Position numbers and translations under genes: made by a program. From positions 1,240,001 to 1,304,000 of the forward strand of contig JBAIAA010000751.1 of the NCBI GenBank assembly GCA_037893245.1: 64,000 nucleotides of DNA, written 5' to 3'. Below the pieces are notes generated by a model. The model was not told the origin of the DNA. It saw only the letters and a list, made by a program, of their open reading frames with translations, and searched no databases. Source of the DNA: Crossaster papposus (Eukaryota; Echinodermata; Asteroidea; Velatida; Solasteridae). Positions 55,028 to 64,000 of the stretch are shown piece after piece; position 1 is the stretch's first letter, and each line of letters opens with the position of its first letter.

Positions 55028-55153
55028 CATCTATGTCATGGTATCTACCACAATTCTGGGCATTGTGTTTGAGCAGTATCTATACGAATACAAACTAAAT
55101 TAAACTAACAACACCCCCCCCCCCCTTTATTAATAAACTACAAAAAGACATGA

Positions 55154-55569
55154 TTAACCCTAACCACCCAGAGTCCATCAAAATCCATTTCCTGTTTTGG
55201 AGGATTTTAGCGGATTCAGGATACCTCCATATTGAACCAACTGGAGGAGTGTGATGGATTGAGGATTTTAAGCCTAGCGTTACTGCAGGAGTGTGATGGA
55301 ATCAGGATACAGAAATTCAGGTGATGGACTGTGATGGACTCTATGGAGAAACGCACTGCAATTTTTTGTATGCCACCATGGTATCCTGAATCCGTCACAG
55401 TCCATCAAACTTTTGCTGGTGGAGTATGATGAACTCAGGATCTCTCCAGAATGCATACTGGTGGAGTCTGATGGACTCAGGACACCAGCAGTTTTTGCAA
55501 ACCAAAATTGGTGGACTGTGGCGGATTCAGGATACTTTCTAGTAAAAGCCGTGAGGGAGTTAGGGTTAT
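55154..55569. mobile_element. TTAACCCTAACC-ended element (family R)
   Basis: It starts TTAACCCTAACCACCCAGAG and ends GAGGGAGTTAGGGTTATA. The interior is full of GGATTCAGGATAC and GTGATGGACT words repeated about every 50-60 bp. Confidence 0.7.
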
Positions 55570-56034
55570 AGGATGCTAAGCAAGTTCAGTACTATTTAAG
55601 CTGCTATCCATTGATAAATTATATTTTAATACAAATCTTGCCCCTACCATAAATCAAATCCCCTCACCTCCTGCTCCCGCCACGCTGTGGGTGCCGCCTT
55701 TTCCTCTTCCTCTTTTTGTTTGTTTTGATGCACGCTCACTTGCCTGTTTAACGTTTTCCTCGACTTTCCTCGTGCAGTGTTGGCAAACCATTTTGTGGAC
55801 AAACTTCAAATTCATTCGGGTAAATACTGGTACATTTTACCTTTAATGCTTACTGGTGAACTTTTGTAAACAATTTTAGTGTCATAAAATAAAAAATAAA
55901 TAAATTGGTGGCAACCGGAAATTGACCAACTTGAATAAATCTTGGAAAATGAGAGTTAAACATTTAAAATTTCTTCAGAGTTTGCAAAATTTGATAAACG
56001 ATACCAACTACATGTTGATTTATCAGGAAATTAT
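55570..56034. other. Between family R element and TRIM gene, nothing recognised
   Basis: No coding frame with homology that I recognise. It probably holds the end of the TRIM 3' UTR. Confidence 0.4.
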
Positions 56035-56040
56035 TTTATT
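56035..56040 (-). promoter_or_regulatory. Polyadenylation signal of the TRIM gene
   Basis: AATAAA on the - strand about 125 nt after the TRIM stop codon, in a T/A-rich setting. Confidence 0.5.
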
Positions 56041-56162
56041 ATTTTTGGATGCAATTTTACAGGGTTCATAATGCAGCTCAAAATCAAACTAAAATAATGT
56101 CTCTGTTTACTTTGTAACGGGTCCAATCGGCCAGCAACTCCTGACCAGTGATTGTGCACTGC

Positions 56163-58127
56163 TCAGACATGTTGGTAACAGACCACTGCATCTCCTTCGG
56201 CTATCACCAGATCACCATTTGGCATGAGGATGATGTCATTTACATCCTCCTTCCATACCTTGATGGCACAACTATTCCACTGCCCATCAGGACCAAAATG
56301 ATGAATTTGACCATTACTAAACCAGCATTCCCCTGTAACATAGATGGTGCCATTCCTGTCACAGCACACTCCAGTATAACTTACTAGTTCCAACCCTTTA
56401 CGTACTTTGTTATTGGTACAAAACACGTTTCTGCCATCGTAGTCAATAGATGATAACCTGTAACGGTCAGTGTAGATGAGGCGCTCCTTGCAGATAGTCA
56501 AATATTTATCTATGCCCGGAGCCAGCAGGATTTTGATAAGGGTACCATCCGGCCTGTGTAGGGATATCTCATTAGTCTCTTTATAACCTATGGCTATCAG
56601 ATTGCTGTTGTCTACTGCAAGACATGTTGGTTTGCCATTTACCTTATCATTATTACAAGGTTTGAAAATGCTGAGAGGATCGTACTGCCTGTTGAAAGTC
56701 TTGACGACTGTGCCGGCCAAAACGATGAGTTCATCATCCTTGTTTATTGCCACGCATTTGGGGTTGTAAAGATCTTTGATCTCAAGCTCGTTGGAGACTG
56801 GAGGAGATTGAGGAGTCTTAAAAGAGATGCTTATCAAATTTCTGCACCCAGGATCCCGAATGACCACTTCGTTGTCAGAGAACACTGCTAAATGAGATGC
56901 AGATTGAAACGCGGTCTTACTTTTTCCATATTCTTGTATCTCTCTATTTTTATTCCACTCTGGTTTCTGATAATAGGTACTGGTATACATCCTATACATG
57001 TATGTATATTGCTCTTGATTACCCTCAAGTAACAACTTCCCCGTTGCAACTGATATTTTACCACTTTGGAAGTCCATGAATGACAACTCGTCATGCACCT
57101 TCTGTGGCAGCTTCTTTGTTAGCTCTCTCAGATTATACAGTACCTTCTGCTTGAATTCTAGCATCTCATGACAGTTTGCTTGGTCTATGAGTTGTTTCAT
57201 CTCATATAGCTTCTTCTTTATGTCACTCGCTTCTTTGCTGTTGGTTGCAAGTGCAGCATCTACTGTCATGACTCTGTCTCTGTAGATCTTTTCTGCCTCG
57301 TGCTTCAGTCGCTTTCCCTCTTCTGTCATCTTGGTAAGCCCCAGAAGAACATTTTGTTTGATTTTCTCGTTGGTTCCCTCGAACATGCTATCTAGTTTCT
57401 CTCGGGTCTTCTGAACTTTCTCTGTTGCAAGGCACAACTCCAATCTTTTCTTTTGGGCTTTTGCAGTTTCCTGTGCAATTTCTTCTCTGCAGTTGCTCAA
57501 GGCCTCCATCGGTCCACTGAGAGAATGACTGGCATGGTCTAGAACAGAACAAGTGGTGCATGCCAGCTGCTCACAGGTGTTGCAGTAGATGCTGAGAATT
57601 TGGTCTGGATGCTTCCAGCATTTTGGAACCTCTTCTCTCAGTTTACTCTTGTAGGAGATCTCTCCCGAACAGAGCTGGGCCATCGAGATCACGTCATGGG
57701 TTTTCAACACAGCCATTCGCCTGTGTGCCTTTTCACACTTCAGACAAAGGAAATTGTCACAGTTTATGCATCTTGACGCAGCTTTATTTCCCTCATCACA
57801 GTTTTGACATTTGATCTCTGACCATTGACCTTCAAGCAGCTGTTCCTGCATTGTGAATTCCTCCACCAGGGCTCCCATAGTAAAGTTGTTAGGCAAGGCA
57901 GCAACATTGTTTCCTTTAAGCGTAGTATGGCATCTGCAGAGAGGGCACGTCAGCTTGGTACTGTCGGGTTCTTGGCACTGCCTGAGCCCTTGGAGGCATT
58001 TCAGGCAGAAACTGTGCAAGCAGTCCAGAACTTTGGGCTCCTTAAAACGGCACGAGCAGATGGAGCATTCCAGATGATTCTGGCTGATCTTGCCCAAGAC
58101 GGATTGAACAGTCACATTTGATGCCAT
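56163..58127 (-). CDS. TRIM protein: RING, two B-boxes, coiled coil, NHL-like propeller
   Basis: A 654-residue protein, probably a RING-type E3 ubiquitin ligase of the TRIM2/3/56/71-like class. RING: Cys21, Cys24, Cys36, His38, Cys41, Cys44, Cys61, Cys64 (C3HC4). B-box 1 spans about 107-146 (Cys107, 110, 120, 123, 128, 131, His135, 144) and B-box 2 about 170-201 (Cys170, His173, Cys182, 185, 190, 193, His198, 201). A coiled coil runs about 210-340. From about 400 on, repeated LAVFSDNEVVI, CVAINKDDELIV, CLAVDNSNLIAIG and DIILMPNGDLVIAEG strands fit a beta-propeller. No filamin domain. I chose the ATG at 58127 (MASNVTVQSVLGKI) because a CTTCCACAG acceptor ends 2 bases before it, so the in-frame extension upstream is probably intron. 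The whole frame is one exon, typical of lineage-expanded invertebrate TRIMs. No orthologue can be named. Confidence 0.92.
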   Translation of the reverse strand: MASNVTVQSVLGKISQNHLECSICSCRFKEPKVLDCLHSFCLKCLQGLRQCQEPDSTKLTCPLCRCHTTLKGNNVAALPNNFTMGALVEEFTMQEQLLEGQWSEIKCQNCDEGNKAASRCINCDNFLCLKCEKAHRRMAVLKTHDVISMAQLCSGEISYKSKLREEVPKCWKHPDQILSIYCNTCEQLACTTCSVLDHASHSLSGPMEALSNCREEIAQETAKAQKKRLELCLATEKVQKTREKLDSMFEGTNEKIKQNVLLGLTKMTEEGKRLKHEAEKIYRDRVMTVDAALATNSKEASDIKKKLYEMKQLIDQANCHEMLEFKQKVLYNLRELTKKLPQKVHDELSFMDFQSGKISVATGKLLLEGNQEQYTYMYRMYTSTYYQKPEWNKNREIQEYGKSKTAFQSASHLAVFSDNEVVIRDPGCRNLISISFKTPQSPPVSNELEIKDLYNPKCVAINKDDELIVLAGTVVKTFNRQYDPLSIFKPCNNDKVNGKPTCLAVDNSNLIAIGYKETNEISLHRPDGTLIKILLAPGIDKYLTICKERLIYTDRYRLSSIDYDGRNVFCTNNKVRKGLELVSYTGVCCDRNGTIYVTGECWFSNGQIHHFGPDGQWNSCAIKVWKEDVNDIILMPNGDLVIAEGDAVVCYQHV

Positions 58128-58596
58128 AACTGTGGAAGTACAAACAACAGAATTGCAGCCAACATGTACACATACCCTGCTAGAGAAGAGAAGGGGATAC
58201 AGTGAGTTCTTGCTTGGTGTTTTATACAAAGGTGAGTTAAGTTTTGGAGGAACAAAAGTCAACTTTATATCTTGGCAATCACAAAAATTGGGTCCAGCTA
58301 GTTTGTAACAGTTACCTAAGATAAGCAGAGATGTACATAGTATGTAACCCTAGTGTCAAAATCGAAAGCTACCGCTGAACACTGCACAGGAACAAAACTG
58401 AATACTTGACAAACTTTGAACCCAAGAAGACATAAGAATAAGTCATCAGTTAAAATGGACAATAACAAATACATGGGACAATTTCTCAAAATGGAGGACA
58501 CTACAAGAGAAGAAATTGTCGTAGATCAAAGTAGGCTTGAAGAACTTTGAAGTGTACTAAAACATTTTGACGGACAACAATACACTAATTTCTCAT
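58128..58596 (-). other. TRIM 5' intron/UTR region, nothing else seen
   Basis: Sequence upstream of the TRIM acceptor. A 5' non-coding exon should lie further upstream but cannot be placed. Confidence 0.35.
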
Positions 58597-58901
58597 AGCC
58601 GTGTTCCCATTAGACTTTTCTTCCATGGCCTTACGGAAACTGTGTAATTCGAATGTGTTCCCACTGGGACTTTTTTTATCGCGACGAAACGTTACATGTA
58701 CATGTATTCGCCTTGCGAGGCTGGCAGAATGTCACACATTGCTGCCACTGATAACCTTCCCAGGTTACGCAGAAATCTTTTGAAACCACTTTCGGCCTGA
58801 AAGTTTTACAATGTTGCGGTAAGTTGCACTGTTGTGGTTTCATTTTGTTATTTTACAAAAAAGTTGCAATAGATTTACCAAAAAAGCCCAATGGAAACTT
58901 G
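58597..58901. mobile_element. Possible TIR element, CGTGTTCCCATTAGAC ends
   Basis: GCCGTGTTCCCATTAGACTT at the left and AAGCCCAATGGAAAC at the right are imperfect inverted repeats, and the left motif recurs internally (GTGTTCCCACTGGGAC). The ends resemble those of the element at 43853 (GCCGTGTTCGCACTGGA). Confidence 0.45.
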
Positions 58902-59262
58902 GGTTTGATGTACATTTTAGAGCGTACATTTTTTAACTAGTAAAGAACTGAAGAACTGAATCAAAGAACTGAATCAATGAACCAAACCTAAATTAAAAAA
59001 ACTGAATCAAAATCTGACAACACAGCAGGCATTGAATGGTAGGAACAACATGTAAAAATACAAGATCAGGTCAATCACAAGGTAATATGGCAGAAAACTA
59101 AAGTGAATGATGTCATTAAACGGATGAACTCAAGCCTGATGATGATTTTGATTTTGCAACAGGGATTTACGAGTACTGTGGTAGAGTAATAAAATACACT
59201 TTAACAATGCTTGCATATATTTGTAATGATTTAAGTCTGTTAGAAATATTTTTAAAACCTTT

Positions 59263-60654
59263 AGGCCGTATGGTGTAACTGAAAAGATGCCTAGAAAATG
59301 AGTTTCGTTTCGACCCCCATGGGTCTACTTTTTGAATGCATATATAGTTTCTAGTAGGTATTTAAAATACTATGCTAAAAGTTCTCTAAAAAATATCCAG
59401 TCGAACTTGAGTTATTCACTTTAAAAATGTAATGGGGCGAAACTAGCATGGGGCGAGTTGGTTTTTCTAGCCTAGTTTTCATAACAATTTTGCCCCAAAG
59501 CCACTTCGCCCCATACTTTTTTCCCCCACTTAATGTATATCGACTCGAAACAACTTGCGCTGTACATGTATAACACATACATGTACATCACAAGACATCA
59601 TTGTTTTTTGTGACAAATATAACTTTTTACCCCTGGTTACATGTAATTGTAAATCACTCCTTTGGCTTGATAGGTGCCCAGATTGATCTATTTAAATACC
59701 TTTTTTTGATATTTGAATGATAAATAAAATGGCTTATTCAATCTGCATTATTTTTTATAATTTAAAAAGAAAACATTATTATTATTAATATTTTTGGAGG
59801 GAGGGGGGATGGGTAATCAGCTGTCTTGTTTGAAGGGGTCAATTTAATAGGTTTCATATGTAAGGCCAAAAAAAAAAAGTCTCCGGTTTCTGGTATGCGC
59901 GCGCGTCGCCGTAGCCATGCGCGTCGGCAAAATGAAAAAGTTTTTTTTTTTAATGTAAGACGATGACTCAAAACCGCCAAACTCACTGGTTCGTCTAGCA
60001 TTCTGCTGCTGCACAATTGAAACGTGTATTTAGATGGGTTTACGCTTCTCCGCTGCATGCCGGGCATATTGCAGATTGTCAGACGTTCGGGATCAATAAT
60101 CCAGCGGTACTAACCTGCAACGTTTAGCGTAAACCCGATGCATGTACTGTGTAGTGTCACGACTGTTTGGCTGGTTTTCACGACCAATTCTCGTACGACA
60201 GTTGTAGCACACAGTAGCAGGTCTAGGCTCACCAACTCAATTTGTTTTCTCGGCCGTAACATTATTTTAAGTAAACAAAACAATTGGTTTTATCACGGAG
60301 TCTTCGACACGCGACTATCGTGACATGGGCGATGCCATGATTGTTTTGATTTGCAATGATACATGGCCTATGACCTGAGTTGTGATTGGAGAATTCGGAT
60401 CACGTGGTACCAGAGCGCATGTATTTCGAACTAATGTGGCACACTAGCGTAATGCGACCATGAACAAATGCCCCGTCGCAGTTGATCAAAAGTGCCGATT
60501 TTGGTCGATAATTACTCAAATTCGACAGGCGTTTTTGTGGAGAACTGTTTTTAATCATAATCTCCAGACAAAACTATGACCAAAACCAAAGGGTTCTCTT
60601 AGACCCACGGGGTCGAAACGTGATGAAAAGAAAAACGCATACACCGTACGGCCT
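59263..60654. mobile_element. 1.4-kb segment with long inverted ends (GGCCGTAYGGTGTA)
   Basis: The left 59263-59328 and right 60599-60654 ends are inverted and diverged over about 60 bp, including GGCCGTATGGTGTA and GTTTCGACCCC with GGGTCTA. Inside lies another short inverted pair (ATGGGGCGAA/TTCGCCCCAT at 59430-59515). No transposase is recognised. Confidence 0.5.
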
Positions 60655-61123
60655 ACTTACACTTTTCAGTATCTCATGAAAAAAAATCCAACTTACTTGA
60701 AGTTGAATTATCCTGTTGTCCTTTTTGTGCTGTTGAAACAAGGAATCTAACAAATCCTTCTGCAGAAATAATACGACCAAGAGCTGCCGGTATCTGTTAT
60801 CGATATAAAAACTTAACTAAAGCAACAATGGTGTACACCACGCCTGTTTTCTTCTATTTTTGGATATGCTGATGAAGGTTAAGTCCTGTTTTACAGATGT
60901 CTGTTTGTACAGATGTCTGTTTGTACTTTCACACACTTGCAGGTATTGATCTATCTCATTTTGGTGTCAAGTGAGCTGGCTTGCACACTGAAACCAGACA
61001 AATACAATATGTTGTGATTGAATGGAAACTGAAATTCTGAAATGCTTTGTGAATTAATGAAGGGTAACTGGGAGAATAAAATAGTTTGTGAATTATAGGA
61101 AACCGGATGAAGAAAAATATTCT
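60655..61123. other. No gene seen
   Basis: AT-rich with a duplicated ACAGATGTCTGTTTGTAC at 60895-60925. No exon recognised. Confidence 0.4.
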
Positions 61124-61573
61124 TTAACCCTAACCCCCTAGGCTTTACTTTGGGCTAAAGAACTGTGTATTACAGAATACTATACTTAGTATTTTGTAGC
61201 ACTGGGTCTCTCCATGACTGATGATTGGGTGTGTACTGACAGAGTACAGATACTGCCAACTACAAAATACTAATAGTGGCAATACAGGTCAGTAAAACTT
61301 ACCTGGCAAAAAATGCAGTAGTCCAGCCTTGACCCATTGTGACATTTTGTTATGAAGAGTTTAGAACACCCTGCACAGCATACATGTACATGGTTCATGC
61401 ACACTCAGCAAGTAGAGGGACCTAATGCTAAAAAGTACAATGAGTGCAATTAGGGGTGAAGTACCCAATTTACTAAAAATTACTACAGGCATTGCACACA
61501 AGTCAGTGAGAGTACTGCATACTACTTTTTACTACTAGTTGTAAAAAGTAGCATTAGGTAGGGTTAGGGTTAA
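61124..61573. mobile_element. TTAACCCTAACC-ended element (family P, copy 2)
   Basis: 450 bp and nearly the same throughout as the copy at 10469-10916, with TTAA at both ends. The close match suggests recent movement. Confidence 0.88.
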
Positions 61574-61714
61574 TTAAACAAAAACCAATAAAAAAAAGGA
61601 AGCTGAATTCATCTAAAACTGGCTTTTTATTAAACTAAAAATAAAAAAGTGGGCTTTGTTCTGCACTGACATACTCTATAAACATTGCATACTCACTCAG
61701 TGTTGTCTCGAGAT

Positions 61715-61816
61715 TGAAAAAAACAAACACTCGCTTGGAATGCGAACACATGACTTCCTACCGGTACTCTCTAGTGCAGATGTCTTACCACTCAACCACT
61801 GAGCTAGCCAGTGTTG
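61715..61816 (-). mobile_element. tRNA-like SINE head
   Basis: On the - strand TGGCTAGCTCAGTGGTTGAG (A-box) is followed by GTGTTCGCATTCC (B-box-like). The anticodon arm is not convincing, so this is a SINE fragment rather than a tRNA gene. Confidence 0.55.
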
Positions 61817-62289
61817 GCTGGCCACTTCAAATCAGAAATAGCAGTGGGTAACAAAAACAGAAGTATTCATAAAATGGATTTCAAAACAACAAAAAACTTT
61901 ACTGTGTTTTGTATACACCCCCTGTCTATCCCTGATTTTGTTCTTCATAAGGCACTATGGATTGGTTTTGAATTAATAAATGCCTAGGAGAGTTGATAGC
62001 TTCTGATTGGTCGAGACTCGATCACGTGGAGGGCATTATTTTGTATTATATATTCTGGTTAACTGAAACACGGTCACGTGGGGTTAACTGATATAGGCTA
62101 GTGCATGAGATTTGCGCCACCATGAATTTGCGGAAAAATAGTTCCTGAAGCGGCCAATAGACCTACAATTTTTGACTGGTTACAGCGCCCTCAAGAGGTT
62201 TGCCAGGCTCATCTTAATATGAAAAATGGCGGCGTCTGGATCTTTTGGACCGAGGTGTGTTATAAAACACATATAGTCTGGCATGATTC

Positions 62290-62433
62290 GGTCACTAGAG
62301 CACGTCTATCCCCCCTCGGGCCTGTGAGTGACCAGAAGAGGGACCTATTTCCATCGGCCTTCGGCCTCGGGGAAATAAGTCCCCCTTCTGGTCACTCACA
62401 GTCTCTCGGGGGAATAGACGTGCTCTAGTAACC
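62290..62433. mobile_element. Foldback, GGTCACTAGAGCACGTCTAT arms
   Basis: Arms of about 65 bp are inverted around a CATCGGCCTTCGGCCTCG loop. The flanks (TTCTGATTGGTCGAGACT, ATCACGTGG at about 62010; GGTATTTATTAAAGGGAATA at 62515) resemble words of the element at 52367. Confidence 0.7.
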
Positions 62434-62539
62434 TCATTGCCGGTCCATATGTGTATAGTAATGGCCCCGGCTTTCAAATTGGAACGAATTATCTGTTTAT
62501 TCCCTAAATAAAAAGGTATTTATTAAAGGGAATAACAGG

Positions 62540-63233
62540 TTAAGGACCATTACCAGTGGTCATCCCCAAACACGATCCGTTATCAAGCAGTAATGACCGG
62601 GTCAGCACCCTGTTATGCCCTAAGTAAACGATTCTTGTGCTCCTCAATTTTTTTGCCCTTCCTTCAACTGGTGATGGCAAACACAAGAGGGCTCACTACT
62701 CCCAGACCAGTATAGTGGATGTTACTGCAGTGTACACTCATTTGAAATCCTGCAAGCATCACTGTACATGCATAATGCCTCTAGTATCGGAAGCAAATTC
62801 TTGAGATAAATGATCTTGTCAAATCCGCAGACAGCCTGTCAAGGGAAAGTGCACGGTCCTCTACCGCCAATTAAATCCAATTTGAAGTCTTGTAAAAACA
62901 TTTTTCAAGTAAACATAACCTGGGTCTGGGCTCATTCATTATTTTGTTTAAACATTCCGTTGTGCCATTCCTAGTTCAGAATTAGGTCATTGAAACACGT
63001 CCCGGAGTTGTTACCACTTGGAGATGTCATATAATCTATATGGAATTCTGCAGATGTGTCTAGTGGTGTAATAATAACAGTAAACCGAGAAGGTTACCTA
63101 AATACGGAGGAGTTGCCACTACGTGCCTAAGCAGCAGGCCTTAATCCGTTTGTCATTTTAGAAAAACAGTGAAAGTTGTTTAACGAAACCCCAGTGAGTT
63201 AAATGCGGTGTGAATCATGCATTAAACAATATA
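62540..63233. other. No gene seen
   Basis: No exon or bounded element recognised. Confidence 0.4.
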
Positions 63234-63677
63234 TGTGACCCGCTCCATCGAAATCAGGAATAAATCTCAAAATTACTTTTTGAGATATGCACATGGTGAG
63301 AAAGGGCATTTCATAAGCTTTCGAATGATACCCATCACAAGTGTGTATCTTCTTCGGTTAACGAGTTATGGTCTGATGAAGATGACAGGTGTATATTTAT
63401 TTGCTGAATCCACATTCCGAGAAAAACAGCTTTGAAATAAACAAAATTGACCAAAATCATACGAACAGCGCACACAAATCCTCTTCATTTTCATCTTTAT
63501 TTATCGTTTTTACATACAAGACATTAATGACAATAATCTGTGATAACTACACTTCCTAAAAATACAATGTTCAGAAAAACGACTTGGTCACGATTTTCAT
63601 CCATGCGTTCACTTCAACGACCGATTGCGTAAAATGTCCCCAGCGACTTATTCCTGATTACGATGGAGCGGGTCACA
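63234..63677. mobile_element. TGTGACCCGCTCCATCG MITE
   Basis: TA-flanked, 444 bp, starting TGTGACCCGCTCCATCGAAA and ending CGATGGAGCGGGTCACA, with inverted repeats of about 30 bp (a one- or two-base difference). Non-coding member of the TGTGACC superfamily. Confidence 0.88.
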
Positions 63678-64000
63678 TATGTGGAGACAATAATCAAATA
63701 TTTGAATTGTGTAAGATGGTCTCATTTCTTGAGTTTGAAATAGACTCAAGTTGTAAGTACTTTCAGAGAGTGGTGCTCGGCTTTTCTTCAAATTTGTTTA
63801 GGTTCAAATACTGCCTCGGCTATCGGGCAGGGAGATGGAGCACCTACCAGATGAGGTGTTTTCGAGAAATCCTTTGTAGAAATTAATAAGCATTTTAATG
63901 TGTGGCTTGGGGTCACTAAATCTGCCAACAAATAAAACATTGTCACAGATATTATTCAATCATTTTTACTTCATGTTTTCTTTAAGGATTTTATGTTTGC
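63678..64000. other. Window end, no gene seen
   Basis: An AG at 63800 is followed by an open frame starting RFKYCLGYRAG. It faintly recalls FKYCVSLRTQ of the HEATR6 C-terminus, but the rest does not follow the family, so I do not call it. Confidence 0.3.

Noticed and set aside
58128-58262. An N-terminal extension of the TRIM protein
   Set aside because: The frame is open 45 codons further upstream, but a good CTTCCACAG acceptor ends two bases before the internal ATG and the extension has no RING-family similarity.
63784-63886. A HEATR6 C-terminal exon (RFKYCLGYRAG)
   Set aside because: Only four or five residues resemble FKYCVSLRTQ; the rest diverges and the exon that should precede it is absent.

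Overview
The window is a gene-bearing stretch of an animal nuclear genome with GT-AG introns of about 1-3 kb. It most resembles an invertebrate deuterostome, and an echinoderm is my best guess. The reasons are vertebrate-like protein sequences, dense TIR-type DNA transposon debris, many tRNA-headed SINEs, and a RING/B-box/propeller TRIM gene on one coding exon. The species cannot be fixed from the sequence alone.

Layout. A dynein light chain LC8 gene (DYNLL, + strand, 1644-1913) is followed tail-to-tail by COQ5 (ubiquinone C-methyltransferase, - strand, 7 coding exons from 15148 down to 4140, 336 residues, complete). COQ5 starts head-to-head with HEATR6 (+ strand). I can place 20 coding exons of HEATR6 between 15376 and 51553, all with matching phases, giving 1218 residues. 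The last roughly 180 residues expected from the human protein are not visible. A 654-residue TRIM protein with RING, two B-boxes, coiled coil and an NHL-like propeller lies on the - strand at 56163-58127, downstream of or within the HEATR6 3' region. The rest (58.1-64 kb) shows only repeats.

How the genes relate. The four genes do not form a pathway: LC8 is a hub subunit of dynein, COQ5 acts in mitochondrial coenzyme Q synthesis, HEATR6 is a HEAT-repeat scaffold of unknown role and the TRIM is a probable E3 ligase. Their order is informative. From memory, DYNLL1 and COQ5 are also convergent neighbours in human (12q24.31), so this looks like old conserved linkage. COQ5 and HEATR6 start codons are 227 bp apart and probably share a promoter.

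The introns are the most unusual part. They hold several families of non-autonomous TIR elements (TA-flanked TGTGACC elements, four TTAA-ended families, hAT-like and foldback elements), many SINEs, mariner and LINE remnants nested up to three or four deep, and large minisatellites with 9-, 12-, 16- and 52-bp units. At least two, probably three, of the tandem arrays sit inside TIR elements. The 16-bp array seems to have grown from a 16-bp palindrome that survives, unexpanded, in another copy of the same element. Long open frames inside the 12-bp and 9-bp arrays are a by-product of unit lengths divisible by three, not genes. I see no true tRNA, rRNA or CRISPR locus.
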